DNA of 64,000 nt from Propionibacteriaceae bacterium UBA6238 (lineage in GTDB: Bacteria; Actinomycetota; Actinomycetes; Propionibacteriales; Propionibacteriaceae). The stretch covers positions 11,507 through 75,506 of the forward strand of contig DJWE01000003.1 of assembly GCA_002441465.1 (NCBI GenBank). Reading direction: 5' to 3'. The notes beneath the pieces are model-generated. The model was not told the DNA's origin, ran no database searches, and worked only from the letters and a program-made list of their open reading frames with translations. Positions 17,222-24,914 of this stretch are shown piece by piece. Position numbers and translations under genes: made by a program. Positions within the stretch are counted from its first letter, which is position 1. Each line of letters opens with the position of its first letter.

Positions 17222-20200
17222 ATGCGGACAGCCACAGCGCTGGGCCTGGACATCGGCTCCACGACCGTGAAGGCCGTCGTGCTCGACGGGACCAGCCTGC
17301 TCTTCAGCGCCTACCGCCGGCACAACGCGGACGCCCGCGGCGCGCTGCGCGACCTGCTCGGTGAGATCGCCGGCCGCTTCCCCGAGGCCTCGTTCCGCTG
17401 CGCGGTGACCGGTTCCGCCGGTCTCGGCGTGGCCGAGGTGATGGGCGTGGAGTTCATCCAGGAGGTGATCGCCTCCACCGCGGCGATCGAGCGGTTCATC
17501 CCGCAGGGCGACGTGGTGATCGAGCTCGGCGGCGAGGACGCCAAGATCACGTTCCTGCACCCGGTCGTAGAGCAGCGGATGAACGGCACCTGTGCCGGGG
17601 GCACCGGAGCGTTCATCGATCAGATGGCCACCCTGCTGCACACCGATGCCGCCGGGCTGGACGCGCTCGCCGCCGAGCACCAGCATCTGTACCCGATCGC
17701 GTCCCGCTGCGGGGTGTTCGCCAAGTCCGACCTGCAGCCGCTGCTGAACCAGGGCGCGGCCCACACCGACCTGGCCGCCTCGGTGTTCGCCGCGGTCGCC
17801 ACCCAGACCATCGCCGGCCTGGCCTGCGGGCACCCGATCCGCGGCAACGTGGTCTTTCTCGGCGGCCCGCTGCACTTCCTGCCGCAGTTGCGCGTCGCCT
17901 ACCAGCGCGCCCTGGCCGAGCAGGTCGAATCGTTCACCACCCCGGAGAACGCCCACCTGTACGTGGCGATCGGGGCGGCGCTGCTGGCCGGCGCCTCGAG
18001 CGGCACCCAGCAGGAGAAGCGGATCGAGGATCTGTTCGGACGCCTGCGCGAGCGCACCCTGATCCCGCTGGGCAGCGCGCGGCTGCGTCCGCTGTTCGCC
18101 GATGACGCCGAGCGGGCGGAGTTCGATTCCCGACACGCAGCCACCACGATCCCCACCGGCAACCTCGCCGCCACCACCGGGCCGGTCTTCCTCGGCATCG
18201 ACGCCGGGTCCACCACGGTCAAGGCCGTACTCCTCACCGCGGACGGCCAGATCGTGTTCTCCCACTACCAGGGGAGCAACGACCCGGTCAGCGTCGCGAT
18301 CGGAATCCTTCGCCAGGTGCATGCCGCGCTGCCGTCGCACACCTACCTCGCCCGCTGTTGCGTCACCGGCTACGGCGAAAGCCTCGTCCGCGCGGCCCTG
18401 CGGCTTGACGACGGCGAGATCGAGACGATGGCCCACTATCGGGCCGCGGAGACGGTCTGCCCCGGCGTCACCTCGGTGATCGACATCGGCGGCCAGGACA
18501 TGAAGTACCTGCGCATCCGCGACGGCGTGGTCGACTCGATCGCCGTGAACGAGGCCTGTTCGTCGGGCTGCGGCTCGTTCCTGCAGACCTTCGCCGCATC
18601 GATGGGCACCGACGTACAGACCTTCGTCGGCACCGCACTCGAGTCCGGCGCGCCGGTCGACCTGGGTACCCGCTGCACCGTGTTCATGAACTCCTCGGTC
18701 AAGCAGGCCCAGCGCGAGGGGGCCAGCCAGGGCGACATCGCCGCCGGATTGTCATACTCCGTAGTACGCAACGCGTTGTACAAGGTGATCAAGCTCAAGG
18801 ACGCCGGCCAGCTCGGCGACAAGGTCGTCGTGCAGGGCGGCACCTTCCTCAACGACGCCGTGCTGCGCGCCTTCGAGCTGCAGACCGGCGCCCAGGTGAT
18901 CCGTCCGAACATCGCGGGGCTGATGGGCGCCTACGGTGCCGCCCTCACCGCCCGGCGCAACTGGTCCGAGGGCGAGCGCTCGCAGGCGCTGACGATGGAC
19001 GAGCTGGACGGCTTCCGGATCGACACCCACCTCGACACCTGCCGGCTGTGCCAGAACCACTGCCAGCTGACCATCTCCACGTTCGGCGACGGCACCCGGC
19101 ACGTCTCCGGCAACCGCTGCGAGCGGGGCGCCAGCACCGAACGGGTGCCGAAGAAGTCGGAACTGCCGAACCTGTTCGACTACAAGTACAAGCGGATCTT
19201 CGGCTACCGGCGGCTCACCGAGGACAAGGCGTTCCGCGGCGAGATCGGCATCCCGCGGGTACTGAACATGTACGAGAACTTCCCGCTGTGGTTCACCATC
19301 CTGACCAGGCTCGGCTTCCGGGTGACGATCTCGGGCCGGTCCAGCCACGAGGTGTTCGAGGCCGGCATGGAGTCGATCCCCTCGGAGAACGTCTGCTACC
19401 CGGCCAAACTGGTGCACGGCCACATCGAGAGCTTGCTCGACCGGGGCATCACCACGATCTTCTACCCCTGCGTGCCACTGGAGGCCAAGGAGATCGAGGG
19501 CGCCGACAACCACTTCAACTGCCCAGTGGTGGCGTTCTACCCGCAGGTGATCGAGCGCAACCTGCCCCGGCTGCAGGATTCCGCGATCCGGTACCTCTCG
19601 CCGATGCTGAACCTGAACGAACCGGAGTTCCTCGCCCAGCGCCTGGTCGAGGTGTTCGCCGACTGGAACGTGACCCTGGCCGAGGCCACCGACGCGGTCC
19701 AGGCGGGCTATGAGGAGGACGCGAAGGTCAAGGCCGACGTCCGCGCCGAGGGCCGGCGGGCGCTGGAGTGGATGGCCGAGCACGACGTGAAGGGCATCGT
19801 GCTGGCCGGGCGTCCCTACCACGTGGACCCGGAGGTGAACCACGGCATTCCCAGCCTGATCAACGGTCTCGGCATGGCGGTACTCACCGAGGACGCGATC
19901 GTCGAGCCGGCCGAGCCCGTGCTGGCCCGTCCGATTCGGGTCCGCGACCAGTGGGCGTACCACACCCGCCTGTACGAGGCGGCGGCCCGGGTTGCCCGGG
20001 AGCCGGAACTGCATCTGGTCCAGCTGAACTCGTTCGGCTGCGGGGTGGACGCGATCACCACCGATCAGGTGCAGGAGATCATCGAGCAGGCCGGCGACAT
20101 GTACACGCTGCTGAAGATCGACGAGGTGTCCAACCTCGGCGCGGCCACGATCCGGCTGCGCTCGATGAAGGCCGCCGCTGCGGAGCGGCGCGGCTCGGCC

Positions 20201-21604
20201 ACGGTGAGTACGTTCGGCCCGCTGGGCGAGCGGCGGCTCTTCGACAAGCAGGCCAAGGCCACCCACACGATCTACGCCCCGCAGATGGCGCCGATCCACT
20301 TCCGGCTGGTCATGCCGGTGATGCGCAAGCTCGGCCTGAACGTGGAGTTGCTGGAGAACGCCAGCGCCGACGACGTCGAGATCGGCCTGAAGTACGTCAA
20401 CAACGACGCCTGCTTCCCCGCGATCATGGTGGTCGGCCAGTTGGTGAACAAGATCCGCACCGGCGAGGCCGACCCCGACCACACCTCGGTGGCGATCACC
20501 CAGACCGGCGGCATGTGCCGGGCCACGAACTACGTGGGCCTTTTGCGCAAGGCGCTCGCCGACGCCGGCTATCCGCAGGTCCCGGTGCTGGCGATCAGCG
20601 TCCAGGGCCTGGAGAGCAACCCCGGCTTCTCGATGACCCCGGGCCTCCTGGTGCCGGCCGTGCAGGCGCTGATCCTGGGCGACCTGCTCCAGACGCTGCT
20701 GCTGCGCGTGCGTCCCTACGAGCGCGAGGCCGGCAGCGCCCAGTCCCTGTACCGCACCTGGGACGCGGTCTGCCAGGAGTTCCTGCAGTACGGCGGCTAC
20801 AGCAGGACGCTGGGTCGCAACATCGGCTACACCAGCCTGATCCGGCGGATCGTGAAGGAATTCGACGCGCTCCCGCTGCGGGACGTCCCTCGCAAGCCGC
20901 GGGTCGGGATCGTCGGCGAGATCCTGGTCAAGTTCCACCCGGACGCCAACAACCACGTGGTCGACGTGGTCGAGGGGGAGGACTGCGAGGCGGTGCTGCC
21001 CGGCATCCTGCAGTTCTTCTTGATGCCGCTGTACTCCTCGAAGTACCAGTGGGAGTCGCTCGGCATCGGACCGCGCTCGCACCATCTGAAGTCGCTGGCG
21101 CTGTGGCTGATCGAGAAGTTCCAGCAACCGGTCGTGACCGCGCTGCGCAAGACGAACGGCAAGTTCGACGTGCCCCCGAAGATGGCCGACCTGGCCAAGA
21201 AGGCGGACGGGGTGATCTCGATCGGAACCCGCGCTGGCGAAGGTTGGCTGCTCACCGCGGAGATGGTCGAGCTGATCGAACTCGGTGCGCCCAACATCAT
21301 CTGCGCCCAGCCGTTCGCCTGCCTGCCCAACCACGTGGTGGGCAAGGGCATGTTCGCCGAACTGCGGCGGCGCCACCCGGAGGCGAACATCGTCAGCGTC
21401 GACTACGACCCGGGCGCCTCGGCGACCAACCAGCTGAACCGGATCAAGCTGATGGTCGCGACCGCGCACAAGCGGCACCGGGCCGCGGCGGAGGCCGACC
21501 GGTTCCGGCTCGACGAGGTCGCGCAGCCGCAACCGCCGCGTCCCCTGCCGATCGTCCCGGTCTCGCCGGTGGATGCCTGGGAGGACACCCTCAAGGGCTC
21601 CTGA
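17222..21604 (+). CDS. Fused 2-hydroxyacyl-CoA dehydratase activase-like protein
   Basis: 1460 residues. Two ASKHA ATPase modules of BcrAD/BadFG/HgdC type come first (LGLDIGSTTVKAVV near 8 and LGIDAGSTTVKAVLL near 323), each with its cluster/glycine segment (GTCAGGTGAF near 122, NEACSSGCGSF near 443). A Cys-rich knot CRLCQNHC...NRCERG follows near 606. The rest resembles DUF2229 and dehydratase-subunit HGD-D domains (SENVCYPAKLVHGH near 725, NNDACFPAIM near 1060, GGMCRATNYVG near 1097). Activases use ATP and a [4Fe-4S] cluster to drive low-potential electron transfer to a dehydratase. No separate dehydratase gene is adjacent, and the substrate is unknown. ATG with GGAGGG five bases upstream. 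Confidence 0.88.
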   Translation: MRTATALGLDIGSTTVKAVVLDGTSLLFSAYRRHNADARGALRDLLGEIAGRFPEASFRCAVTGSAGLGVAEVMGVEFIQEVIASTAAIERFIPQGDVVIELGGEDAKITFLHPVVEQRMNGTCAGGTGAFIDQMATLLHTDAAGLDALAAEHQHLYPIASRCGVFAKSDLQPLLNQGAAHTDLAASVFAAVATQTIAGLACGHPIRGNVVFLGGPLHFLPQLRVAYQRALAEQVESFTTPENAHLYVAIGAALLAGASSGTQQEKRIEDLFGRLRERTLIPLGSARLRPLFADDAERAEFDSRHAATTIPTGNLAATTGPVFLGIDAGSTTVKAVLLTADGQIVFSHYQGSNDPVSVAIGILRQVHAALPSHTYLARCCVTGYGESLVRAALRLDDGEIETMAHYRAAETVCPGVTSVIDIGGQDMKYLRIRDGVVDSIAVNEACSSGCGSFLQTFAASMGTDVQTFVGTALESGAPVDLGTRCTVFMNSSVKQAQREGASQGDIAAGLSYSVVRNALYKVIKLKDAGQLGDKVVVQGGTFLNDAVLRAFELQTGAQVIRPNIAGLMGAYGAALTARRNWSEGERSQALTMDELDGFRIDTHLDTCRLCQNHCQLTISTFGDGTRHVSGNRCERGASTERVPKKSELPNLFDYKYKRIFGYRRLTEDKAFRGEIGIPRVLNMYENFPLWFTILTRLGFRVTISGRSSHEVFEAGMESIPSENVCYPAKLVHGHIESLLDRGITTIFYPCVPLEAKEIEGADNHFNCPVVAFYPQVIERNLPRLQDSAIRYLSPMLNLNEPEFLAQRLVEVFADWNVTLAEATDAVQAGYEEDAKVKADVRAEGRRALEWMAEHDVKGIVLAGRPYHVDPEVNHGIPSLINGLGMAVLTEDAIVEPAEPVLARPIRVRDQWAYHTRLYEAAARVAREPELHLVQLNSFGCGVDAITTDQVQEIIEQAGDMYTLLKIDEVSNLGAATIRLRSMKAAAAERRGSATVSTFGPLGERRLFDKQAKATHTIYAPQMAPIHFRLVMPVMRKLGLNVELLENASADDVEIGLKYVNNDACFPAIMVVGQLVNKIRTGEADPDHTSVAITQTGGMCRATNYVGLLRKALADAGYPQVPVLAISVQGLESNPGFSMTPGLLVPAVQALILGDLLQTLLLRVRPYEREAGSAQSLYRTWDAVCQEFLQYGGYSRTLGRNIGYTSLIRRIVKEFDALPLRDVPRKPRVGIVGEILVKFHPDANNHVVDVVEGEDCEAVLPGILQFFLMPLYSSKYQWESLGIGPRSHHLKSLALWLIEKFQQPVVTALRKTNGKFDVPPKMADLAKKADGVISIGTRAGEGWLLTAEMVELIELGAPNIICAQPFACLPNHVVGKGMFAELRRRHPEANIVSVDYDPGASATNQLNRIKLMVATAHKRHRAAAEADRFRLDEVAQPQPPRPLPIVPVSPVDAWEDTLKGS

Positions 21605-21639
21605 CCCCCACCAAGCTGGGTGACCCCCACCGAGCTGGG
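21602..21639. repeat. Tandem 19-bp direct repeat
   Basis: TGACCCCCACCAAGCTGGG followed at once by TGACCCCCACCGAGCTGGG (one difference). The first copy contains the stop codon of the activase gene; the second runs into the inverted repeat that follows. Confidence 0.75.
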
Positions 21640-21694
21640 GACGGTTCCGAACTCAGCCCATTCTCAGCTGGTCCGAGTTCGGAACCGTCCCCAG
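21635..21694. repeat. Palindromic repeat element with 20-bp arms
   Basis: CTGGGGACGGTTCCGAACTC and its exact reverse complement separated by 20 bases. It lies between the convergent activase and PAP2 genes and forms the last codons of PAP2. It could act as a bidirectional terminator; its form is that of a REP/MITE-like extragenic repeat. No T-run is present. Confidence 0.8.
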
Positions 21695-22330
21695 ATCTGG
21701 CCAGGTGAGCAGGCCGGCGACCAGGCCGTTCACGGTGCCCGCGACCACGTCGGAGGGATGGTGCATGCCGGTGTACACCCGCGCCCAGGCGAGCACCGAC
21801 GGGTAGCCCAGGCAGGCCGCGACGACCACAGCCCGCAGCCACGGCCGCCGGATCCGGCGCGCCAGGCCCAGGTACATCACCATCAAGGCGACAGTGGCGC
21901 CCTGATGGCCGGACGGGAAGGACGAGGTGGGCTGTTCGCGATCCAGTCGGGGGACGTCTGGACGATCGCGATTCACCAGTGCGCCCGCACCGAGGTAGAT
22001 CGCTGTCTCCAGCACCAGCGCGCGGGCCGGCGCGGCCGCCGTCCGCCACTGCTGCGTCCGCCGTTGCAGCAGGACCGCCGCGATCAGCCCGTGGACCACG
22101 CTGGACGGGACGTCCGAGGCCGTCGAGACCAGCGTCGCCAGCCGGTCGCGTCCGCGAGTTCGGTGTGCCTGCAGCGCAAGGATCGCCGCCGTCTCCCGCT
22201 CACGCAGCCACCGACTGCGGCTGAGCTTGCGGCCCACGACGATGTTCGCGGCGAGTAGCGCGGCCGCGGCCGGTACGCCGCACCACACCGCGCCGTGACC
22301 GGTGCGTCCACCCGCCATGAACTCAGCCAC
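21653..22330 (-). CDS. PAP2 family membrane phosphatase
   Basis: 225 residues, about five membrane helices. The acid-phosphatase signature is spread over NRDRPDV (first motif, a degenerate KxxxxxxRP), SFPSGHQG (second) and ARVYTGMHHPSDV (third). It probably dephosphorylates a lipid pyrophosphate or phosphatidate at the outer face of the membrane. The last fourteen or so residues (DLGTVPNSDQLRMG) are encoded by the palindromic repeat, so the native C-terminus may have been replaced. GTG start overlaps the preceding DUF202 gene; ATG at 22318 is an alternative. Confidence 0.85.
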   Translation of the reverse strand: MAEFMAGGRTGHGAVWCGVPAAAALLAANIVVGRKLSRSRWLRERETAAILALQAHRTRGRDRLATLVSTASDVPSSVVHGLIAAVLLQRRTQQWRTAAAPARALVLETAIYLGAGALVNRDRPDVPRLDREQPTSSFPSGHQGATVALMVMYLGLARRIRRPWLRAVVVAACLGYPSVLAWARVYTGMHHPSDVVAGTVNGLVAGLLTWPDLGTVPNSDQLRMG

Positions 22331-22673
22331 CGCCCGTCCCTGCCGCGACCGCGACCAGGATCAAGGCGACGACGGCGAGCAGGATCCCGACGAGGGTGGC
22401 CAGCAGGGGGAGGCGTCCGTCGTGGCGGTAGCCGCTGTCGCCGGTGAGGGCGTCATGAGTACGGCGGTAGCGGCGCTGGCCGACGACGAACAGGGCCAGC
22501 GCGCCGACCACGACGACACCGGCCGGCAGGATCGACCAGGCACCCAGCGCCGTCCAGGCGAGCTTGGGGACGGCCAGGCCGAGGCCGAAGAAGGCCAGCG
22601 CCGTGCGCTGCCAGGCCAAGCTGGTGCGTTCGGGCTGGAGGCCGGCGTCCCAGACCTCGTTCGGACTGCTCAC
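22323..22673 (-). CDS. DUF202 membrane protein
   Basis: 116 residues with three hydrophobic helices. The conserved DUF202 start is present: LQPERTSLAWQRTALAF. The function of the family is unknown. It begins with GTG immediately after the TAG of the preceding DUF202 gene and overlaps the start of PAP2 by eight bases, so the three genes form one tightly packed operon. Confidence 0.85.
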   Translation of the reverse strand: MSSPNEVWDAGLQPERTSLAWQRTALAFFGLGLAVPKLAWTALGAWSILPAGVVVVGALALFVVGQRRYRRTHDALTGDSGYRHDGRLPLLATLVGILLAVVALILVAVAAGTGGG

Positions 22674-23036
22674 CTACGGCACGACCAGGGCGGCCAGGAC
22701 GAGGACGCCGGCCAGGCCGAGCGCGATGGGCAACACGACCAGCAGCGGAGCGAACGGCAGCGGACGGCGCTCCCGCAGCGCAGCCTCGGCTCGAGCCCAG
22801 CCGAACCAGGCCTGCACCGGGCAGGCAAGCCCGGCCACGACGAGCACGATCGATGCGGCGAGCCGCAGCCCGGCCTGCAGGTTCAGGGCCAGCGACTCCA
22901 GGCCGACGCCGACCGAGATCAAGGCCAGCCCGGCACTGATCCAGGCCAGGAAAGTGCGCTCGTTGGCCAGGCTGAACCGGGCGTCGGGTTCGCTCCCTCT
23001 GGCATAGACCGACTGGGGGAATCGCGACTCATCCAT
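22674..23036 (-). CDS. DUF202 / YidH-like membrane protein
   Basis: 120 residues, three helices, with DARFSLANERTFLAWISAGLA as the DUF202 signature (landmarks SLANERTFLAW). The start is the ATG giving MDESRFP, supported by GGAGAG six bases upstream, rather than the GTG at 23063. First of a three-gene operon (DUF202-DUF202-PAP2). Paired DUF202 genes are common; the two may form a hetero-oligomer, which is an inference. Confidence 0.86.
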   Translation of the reverse strand: MDESRFPQSVYARGSEPDARFSLANERTFLAWISAGLALISVGVGLESLALNLQAGLRLAASIVLVVAGLACPVQAWFGWARAEAALRERRPLPFAPLLVVLPIALGLAGVLVLAALVVP

Positions 23037-23105
23037 GCGGGTCTCTCCGGCTCGGGTCGACACGCCGCCAGCCTACGGCCACCCGTCCTGATTACGCTTC
23101 GGTCC

Positions 23106-23486
23106 ATGGCAGAGACGGCTACCCCGCGGCAGTATCTCGATCAGGCCCCCGAGGCCGGGCGGCCCTGGCTGCAGGAGTTCTGGCACTACCTCGCCGTCCG
23201 CGCTCCCCGGCTGGAGCCGGTGATGTTCCGCCAGGTTCCGATGTACCGGTTCGAGGCCAGCTACCTGAAGGGCTACGTCATGTTCACCGCGGCGAAGGGC
23301 CACTTCTCCGTGCACGCGATCGACTTCGACCTGGTCGCAGCGGCGCAAGCGACGATTCCGGGGGCGTTCGGCGGCAAGGGATCGGTGAGCGTGAAGTACA
23401 CCAACGAGGGGGCGAAGCCGGCGCTGAAGGAGTTCGTGGACGTGGTGCTTGCCCGCCACGGATTCCTCGACGCGATCATGGAGTGA
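23106..23486 (+). CDS. DUF1801 (YdhG-like) domain protein
   Basis: 126 residues, small soluble alpha/beta protein. The central part (FRQVPMYRFEASYLKGYVMF, then AKGHFSVHAIDF, and a KGSVSVKYTNEG strand) resembles the DUF1801 fold found in YdhG and frataxin-like proteins of unknown function. It starts at the ATG after a short divergent gap with the DUF202 operon. Family assignment is moderate; no role is assigned. Confidence 0.6.
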   Translation: MAETATPRQYLDQAPEAGRPWLQEFWHYLAVRAPRLEPVMFRQVPMYRFEASYLKGYVMFTAAKGHFSVHAIDFDLVAAAQATIPGAFGGKGSVSVKYTNEGAKPALKEFVDVVLARHGFLDAIME

Positions 23487-23605
23487 GGTCGCCTCCCGAA
23501 CTCGGCCACTGAGATCCCTTTTCGACCGCGCCGCCGGCGAGCGCCTCGCGGATCGAGTGTCAGTGCGGCCGGGTAGCGTCCCGCGCAGACGATCAGGAGG
23601 CGATC

Positions 23606-24178
23606 ATGACCACTCTCACCGACCGGCCCCACGCCGCGCTCATAGTGATCGACGTGCAGAACGGCGTTGTGGCCGACGCGCACGACCGCGAACAGGTGTT
23701 GGCGAACGTCCGCACAGCCGTGCAGCGGGCGCGGGCGGCCGACGTCAGCGTCATCTGGGTACAGGACGCGGCCGAGAACCGCACCCACGGCAGCGAGGCC
23801 TGGCAGATCGTCCCCGAACTCGACCCGGGCCCAGCGGAGCCGCGGGTGGAGAAGCACTACGGCGACGCATTCGAAGACACCGACCTTGAGGAGGTCCTGG
23901 CGACACGCGGGGTCGGGCGGCTCTACCTCGCCGGCGCTCAGACCGACGCGTGCGTCCGTTCGACCCTGCACGGGGCATTCACGCGCGGCTACGACACCAT
24001 CCTGATCTCCGACGCCCACACCACCGAGGACCTCTCCGCCTGGGGCGCGCCGACTCCCGACAAGGTGATCGCGCACACCAACCTGTACTGGCAGTACCAG
24101 TCCGCCCCCGGACGCGACGCGGGCGTCGTCACCGCCGCGGAGGCGTTCGGCGACGGGGAGCCGGGTAGGTCCGAATGA
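23606..24178 (+). CDS. Isochorismatase-like cysteine hydrolase
   Basis: 190 residues. The catalytic triad of the family is visible: Asp16 in LIVIDVQNGV, Lys83 in RVEKHYGDAF and Cys116 in GAQTDACVRST. Members cleave amide or ether-type bonds in nicotinamide, ureidoacrylate, isochorismate and similar compounds; the substrate here is unknown. An AGGAGG ribosome site lies just upstream of the ATG. It is followed 22 bases later by a methyltransferase gene, and the two are probably co-transcribed. Confidence 0.9.
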   Translation: MTTLTDRPHAALIVIDVQNGVVADAHDREQVLANVRTAVQRARAADVSVIWVQDAAENRTHGSEAWQIVPELDPGPAEPRVEKHYGDAFEDTDLEEVLATRGVGRLYLAGAQTDACVRSTLHGAFTRGYDTILISDAHTTEDLSAWGAPTPDKVIAHTNLYWQYQSAPGRDAGVVTAAEAFGDGEPGRSE

Positions 24179-24200
24179 GGAGACCCGCCCTGGGTTCATA

Positions 24201-24821
24201 ATGAGCGGCATGGCTGGAAGCACCGCCCGCATGTCCGCGGACGACGCTGCGCGCTACGACGCGATGATGCTGCGCCTGGAACGCCGGTTTTTCGCCGACA
24301 CCAGGAGTTGGGTCTGCCGACGTGCCCGCGGCGACGTCCTCGAGATCGCGGTCGGCACGGGATTGAACCTGCCGTACTACCCCGACCGCATCCGAATCAC
24401 CGGGGTCGACCACAATCCCGAAATCCTCGATTTCGCCCGGCGCCGAGCCACGACGATCGGGCGCGAGATCTCGCTGGGTCACGGGGACGCGATGGCACTG
24501 CCCTTCGCGCAGGAGTCGTTCGACACCGTGGTGTGCACGTTCGCGCTGTGCGAGGTGCCCGACGACGCGCTCGCCATCGAGGAAGCGCTACGGGTGCTCC
24601 GCCCGGGTGGCAGTCTGCTGCTGGCCGACCACGTCGTCGCCACCAATCCCCTGGTGCGGACCGGGCAGCACCTCCTTGAGACGCTGACCATCCGGTTGTC
24701 CGGGGAGCACTTCACCCGCCGTCCCAGCGTCCATCTCGACGCGCGCGGCGCCCAGGTGGTCGCCAGCGACCGGCTCACCTACGGCGCGATCGAGCGTGTG
24801 CACGCCCGCAAGCTCGCCTGA
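24201..24821 (+). CDS. Class I SAM-dependent methyltransferase
   Basis: 206 residues. Motif I is VLEIAVGTGLNLPYYP, motif II ITGVDHNPEILDFA, followed by GDAMALPFAQESFDTVVCTFALCEV and LRVLRPGGSLLLADHV (landmarks ALCEVPDD and LRPGGSL). The family resembles the METTL7/UbiE-like group that modifies small molecules or lipids. Upstream ATG at 24201 is used; a second in-frame ATG is three codons in. It follows the isochorismatase gene and ends 94 bases before an antiporter gene. Confidence 0.82.
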   Translation: MSGMAGSTARMSADDAARYDAMMLRLERRFFADTRSWVCRRARGDVLEIAVGTGLNLPYYPDRIRITGVDHNPEILDFARRRATTIGREISLGHGDAMALPFAQESFDTVVCTFALCEVPDDALAIEEALRVLRPGGSLLLADHVVATNPLVRTGQHLLETLTIRLSGEHFTRRPSVHLDARGAQVVASDRLTYGAIERVHARKLA

Positions 24822-24914
24822 CGAGCGTCCCGGATCGATCGCGCCACCCCGCTCGCAAGAACTACCCACTGAGAAAGCGGACCGCTCACCCACGCGGCTG
24901 GCCACAATGCCCGG

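Noticed and set aside
18752..21532. 926-residue minus-strand open frame
   Set aside because: Antisense to the activase gene, which has complete ATPase and Cys motifs; the minus-strand product has no recognisable domain.
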